From an uncultured Lachnospiraceae bacterium (GTDB lineage Bacteria > Bacillota > Clostridia > Lachnospirales > Lachnospiraceae), in assembly GCA_910585635.1 (NCBI GenBank), contig CAJUFE010000061.1, forward strand, positions 1 to 29,794: a DNA stretch of 29,794 bases, read 5' to 3'. The notes beneath the pieces are model-generated. The model searched no databases and was not told the origin of the DNA. It was given only the letters and a program-made list of their open reading frames with translations. Both the position numbers and the translations under genes were made by a program. Shown piece after piece: positions 27,493 through 29,794 of the stretch (positions within the stretch are counted from its first letter, which is position 1; each line of letters begins with the position of its first letter).

Positions 27493-29562
27493 TTGAAAGA
27501 CCTATCCATCCGCTATCTGGAACGGCTGTCCGATTTGTATCCCACGATCGCAGCCGCCTCCACCGAGGTGATCAACCTGGAGGCCATCTTGAACCTTCCC
27601 AAGGGGACCGAGCATTTCCTGACCGATATCCACGGCGAGTACGAGGCATTTTCCCATGTGCTCAAGAACGGCTCCGGAGCCGTGCGCCGGAAGGTGAACG
27701 ATGTGTTCCGCAATACCTTGAGCAACGCTGACAAACGCTCCCTAGCCACCCTGATCTACTATCCCAGAGAGAAGATGGAGCAGGTGTTAAGCCTCCATGC
27801 GCCCGGCAGCGAAAGTACCATCACTCCTGAAGATCCGGCTGACACCCCCGGCATACCTGGACCCATGCCGCCTATCCGGCCACAGGACTCTATGGTAAAG
27901 ACCCAGAAGGACCAGGACCGCGAGGACTGGTACAAGATCACCCTGTACCGCCTGATCCAGGTCTGCAAGAGCGCCGCAAGCAAATATACCCGCTCCAAGG
28001 TCCGCAAGGCCCTGCCCCCGGAATTTGCCTACGTGATCGAGGAGCTGGTGATGGAAAAGGAGGAGGGGATCGATAAAGAATCCTATTATAATGCGATCAT
28101 CCAGACCATCATCCGGGTGGGCCGGGCCGAGGAGTTCATCACCGCCCTGTGCCATCTGATCCAGCGTCTGGTGGTGGATCATCTCCATATCGTGGGGGAC
28201 ATCTACGACCGCGGCCCCGGCCCCCACATCATCATGGACAAGCTGATGGGATACCATTCCATCGACATCCAGTGGGGGAACCACGACGTGCTGTGGATGG
28301 GCGCCGCCGCAGGCCAGATCTGCTGCATCGCCAATGTGATCCGGATCTGCGCCCGCTACGGGAACCTGGATATCTTAGAGGACGGCTACGGGATCAACCT
28401 GCTGCCCTTAGCCACCTTTTCCCTGGCCGTCTACGGGGACGACCCCTGCACCTGCTTCCAGCTAAAGGGCGGCGGGACCGGCGATCCTCATGAGCGGGAG
28501 ATGAACATCAAGCTGCACAAGGCGATTTCCATCATCCAGTTCAAGGCGGAAGGCCAGCTGATCAAAAAGAACCCCCAGTTCAAGATGGAGAAGCGGAACC
28601 TGCTCCACCTGATGGACTTAGAAAAGGGTACGATCCGGATCGACGGGCAGGACTACCCTCTCCTGGACAAGCACTTCCCCACTCTGGACCCGGCCGACCC
28701 CTACGCCTTTACCGAGCAGGAGGAGGAGATCGTCCGGCGGCTGGAGCGGGCCTTCCTAAACTGCGAAAAGCTGCAGCAGCACATGAAGTTCCTCTTAGCC
28801 AAAGGCAGCTTACATAAGGTCTATAACGGGAACCTCCTCTACCACGGCTGTATCCCCTTAAATGAGGACGGTTCTCTGCGTCAGGTAGAGATCTATGGAA
28901 AACGCTACAAAGGAAAGGCGTTGTATGATGTGCTGGATAACTATGTGCGCAAAGGCTTTGTGGCCCGGGACGAGAAGGAACGGCAGCGTGGCCGGGACAT
29001 GATGTGGTATATCTGGCTCCATGAGGACTCTCCCCTCTTCGGGAAGGATAAGATGGCCACCTTCGAACGGTATTTCCTGGCGGACAAGGAGCTGCAGCGG
29101 GAGAAAAAGAACCCTTATTACCATATGCTGGAGCAGGAGGAGGTCCTGGATGAGATCTTACAGGAGTTCGGCCTGCCCACCGAGACCAGCCACATCATCA
29201 ACGGCCATGTCCCGGTCAAGACCAAGAACGGAGAAAGCCCGATCAAATGCGGCGGGAAAGCCCTGGTGATCGACGGCGGCTTCTCCAAGGCCTACCAGAA
29301 GGAGACCGGTATCGCGGGCTACACCCTGATCTACAATTCCTACGGCCTGATCCTGGCCGCCCACGAGCCCTTCGAATCCACAGAGGCCGCCATCCAGAAG
29401 GAGAGCGATATCCATTCCGAGAGCATCGTGGTGGAACGGGTGGACCGGCGTAAGCTGGTGGGAGATACCGATATCGGCAAGGAGCTGAAGGAAAAGATCA
29501 TGGACCTGGAGCAGCTCCTGGAGGCCTACCGGTCTGGTACGCTGGTGGAGCGGTATCGCTAA
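27493..29562 (+). CDS. fbp: Fructose-1,6-bisphosphatase class III, with an in-frame repeat insertion
   Basis: 689 residues from a TTG start (27493), chosen because AAAGGAG lies 7 bases before it and the family N-terminus (KDLSIRYLERLSDLYPTI) begins there. It hydrolyses fructose 1,6-bisphosphate in gluconeogenesis. Metallophosphoesterase motifs are intact: DIHGEYEAF (45-53), GDIYDRG (235-241), GNHD (262-265), and later NGHVPVK. Clostridial members are normally about 650-670 residues. Here residues 99-135, between YYPREKMEQV and the conserved EDWYKITLYRLI, are encoded by dispersed repeat copy C and are rich in Pro, Asp and Ser. The insert sits in what is probably a surface loop, so the enzyme may still be active. 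Confidence 0.95.
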   Translation: MKDLSIRYLERLSDLYPTIAAASTEVINLEAILNLPKGTEHFLTDIHGEYEAFSHVLKNGSGAVRRKVNDVFRNTLSNADKRSLATLIYYPREKMEQVLSLHAPGSESTITPEDPADTPGIPGPMPPIRPQDSMVKTQKDQDREDWYKITLYRLIQVCKSAASKYTRSKVRKALPPEFAYVIEELVMEKEEGIDKESYYNAIIQTIIRVGRAEEFITALCHLIQRLVVDHLHIVGDIYDRGPGPHIIMDKLMGYHSIDIQWGNHDVLWMGAAAGQICCIANVIRICARYGNLDILEDGYGINLLPLATFSLAVYGDDPCTCFQLKGGGTGDPHEREMNIKLHKAISIIQFKAEGQLIKKNPQFKMEKRNLLHLMDLEKGTIRIDGQDYPLLDKHFPTLDPADPYAFTEQEEEIVRRLERAFLNCEKLQQHMKFLLAKGSLHKVYNGNLLYHGCIPLNEDGSLRQVEIYGKRYKGKALYDVLDNYVRKGFVARDEKERQRGRDMMWYIWLHEDSPLFGKDKMATFERYFLADKELQREKKNPYYHMLEQEEVLDEILQEFGLPTETSHIINGHVPVKTKNGESPIKCGGKALVIDGGFSKAYQKETGIAGYTLIYNSYGLILAAHEPFESTEAAIQKESDIHSESIVVERVDRRKLVGDTDIGKELKEKIMDLEQLLEAYRSGTLVERYR
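27787..27897 (+). repeat. Dispersed 111-bp repeat, copy C (inside fbp)
   Basis: Ungapped 37-codon match to copies A and B, translated as L-S-L-H-A-P-G-S ... G-I-P-G-P-M-P-P-I-R-P ... V. The two hairpins seen in A and B are largely lost in this copy, while the reading frame and the peptide core are kept. Confidence 0.9.
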
Positions 29563-29635
29563 ACTGCCATGGCCCGACGGCGGATCCTGTATGCTGATCC
29601 TGCGGATATAAGATCGTGTTTTCTATGAAAGCGTG

Positions 29636-29675
29636 AAAAGCGGCAGAGCTGTCGAAAGACTCCTCTGCCGCTTTT
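29636..29675 (+). terminator. Terminator after fbp
   Basis: 13-bp stem (AAAAGCGGCAGAG 29636-29648 with 29663-29675) ending in TTTT, 14-base loop, 74 bases past the stop codon. Confidence 0.85.
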
Positions 29676-29727
29676 AAGTTCAAGTTTTTCCTGTTGCGCA
29701 AGTCTACCAAGGTCGTTTTTACGTTCC

Positions 29728-29756
29728 TTGATGGCTCAAGTTGGTGTTAGTATATA
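29728..29756 (+). promoter_or_regulatory. Promoter reading out of the right edge
   Basis: TTGATG (29728-29733) and TATATA (29751-29756), 17-base spacer. The transcript starts near 29763; no start codon with a ribosome site is reached before the end. The 119 bases after the fbp terminator hold nothing else except a loose inverted repeat (about 29678-29693 with 29764-29778). Confidence 0.55.
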
Positions 29757-29794
29757 AGTGTGGACAGGAAAAGTTGAACAATCTATACTATCAA

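Noticed and set aside
1..29794. CRISPR arrays, tRNA genes, complete insertion sequences or prophage genes
   Set aside because: No regularly spaced repeats, cloverleaf-like segments, transposase or phage structural genes were recognised by eye. The ThyX-like gene alone is not evidence of a prophage.

Overview
The window looks like a stretch of chromosome from a strictly anaerobic Clostridia member, most likely Lachnospiraceae. This is inferred from moderately high GC with strong AGGAGG ribosome sites, an electron-bifurcating NfnAB pair, an FprA flavodiiron protein, class III fructose-1,6-bisphosphatase, a DUF975 membrane protein, an ECF sigma factor with an RsgI-type membrane anti-sigma factor, a YjfB-type motility peptide, AsnA and Hsp33. 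Most genes from 287 to 25818 are on the minus strand; those from 26076 to the right end are on the plus strand.

Layout. 1-286: two tandem sigma-70 promoters and a leader firing leftward out of the window, probably into an rRNA operon. 287-4325: two membrane proteins (one a DUF975-FHA fusion) and a response regulator/histidine kinase pair. 4546-5102: a one-gene thiamine regulon (promoter, TPP riboswitch, terminator, thiamine-binding protein). 5157-6824: an orphan kduI, a 600-bp intergenic region with a 129-bp inverted-repeat element, and an orphan yjfB-like gene. 6972-11506: nfnB, nfnA, an aldose-1-epimerase, dihydrofolate reductase and an unusual ThyX-like protein. 11708-14481: anti-sigma factor with a long repetitive extracytoplasmic tail, and its ECF sigma factor. 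14551-17641: CDF transporter, VanZ-like protein, flavodiiron protein. 17894-21119: cold-shock protein, Hsp33, a tiny protein, a methyltransferase and a SEC-C protein. 21393-22883: a 43-residue ORF and a Ca2+/Na+ antiporter with a repeat-expanded loop. 23120-24300: an AT-richer toxin-antitoxin-like island whose PemK/MazF-like gene appears split by a frame break. 24421-29562: MATE transporter, asnA, an O6-alkylguanine-DNA alkyltransferase-like gene and fbp.

The most interesting signal is a dispersed 111-bp repeat, present three times on the plus strand (20441-20551, 25944-26054, 27787-27897). The three copies align without gaps, and all stay open in the same reading frame (37 codons). One is embedded in frame inside fbp, adding about 37 residues to an otherwise conserved enzyme; one forms the 5' leader of asnA; one, with tandem 35-bp partial copies, sits between a terminator and a methyltransferase gene. 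This resembles in principle the protein-tolerated palindromic elements of Rickettsia, but I do not recognise the family.

All calls come from reading the sequence. No database search was possible, so family names rest on recalled motifs.
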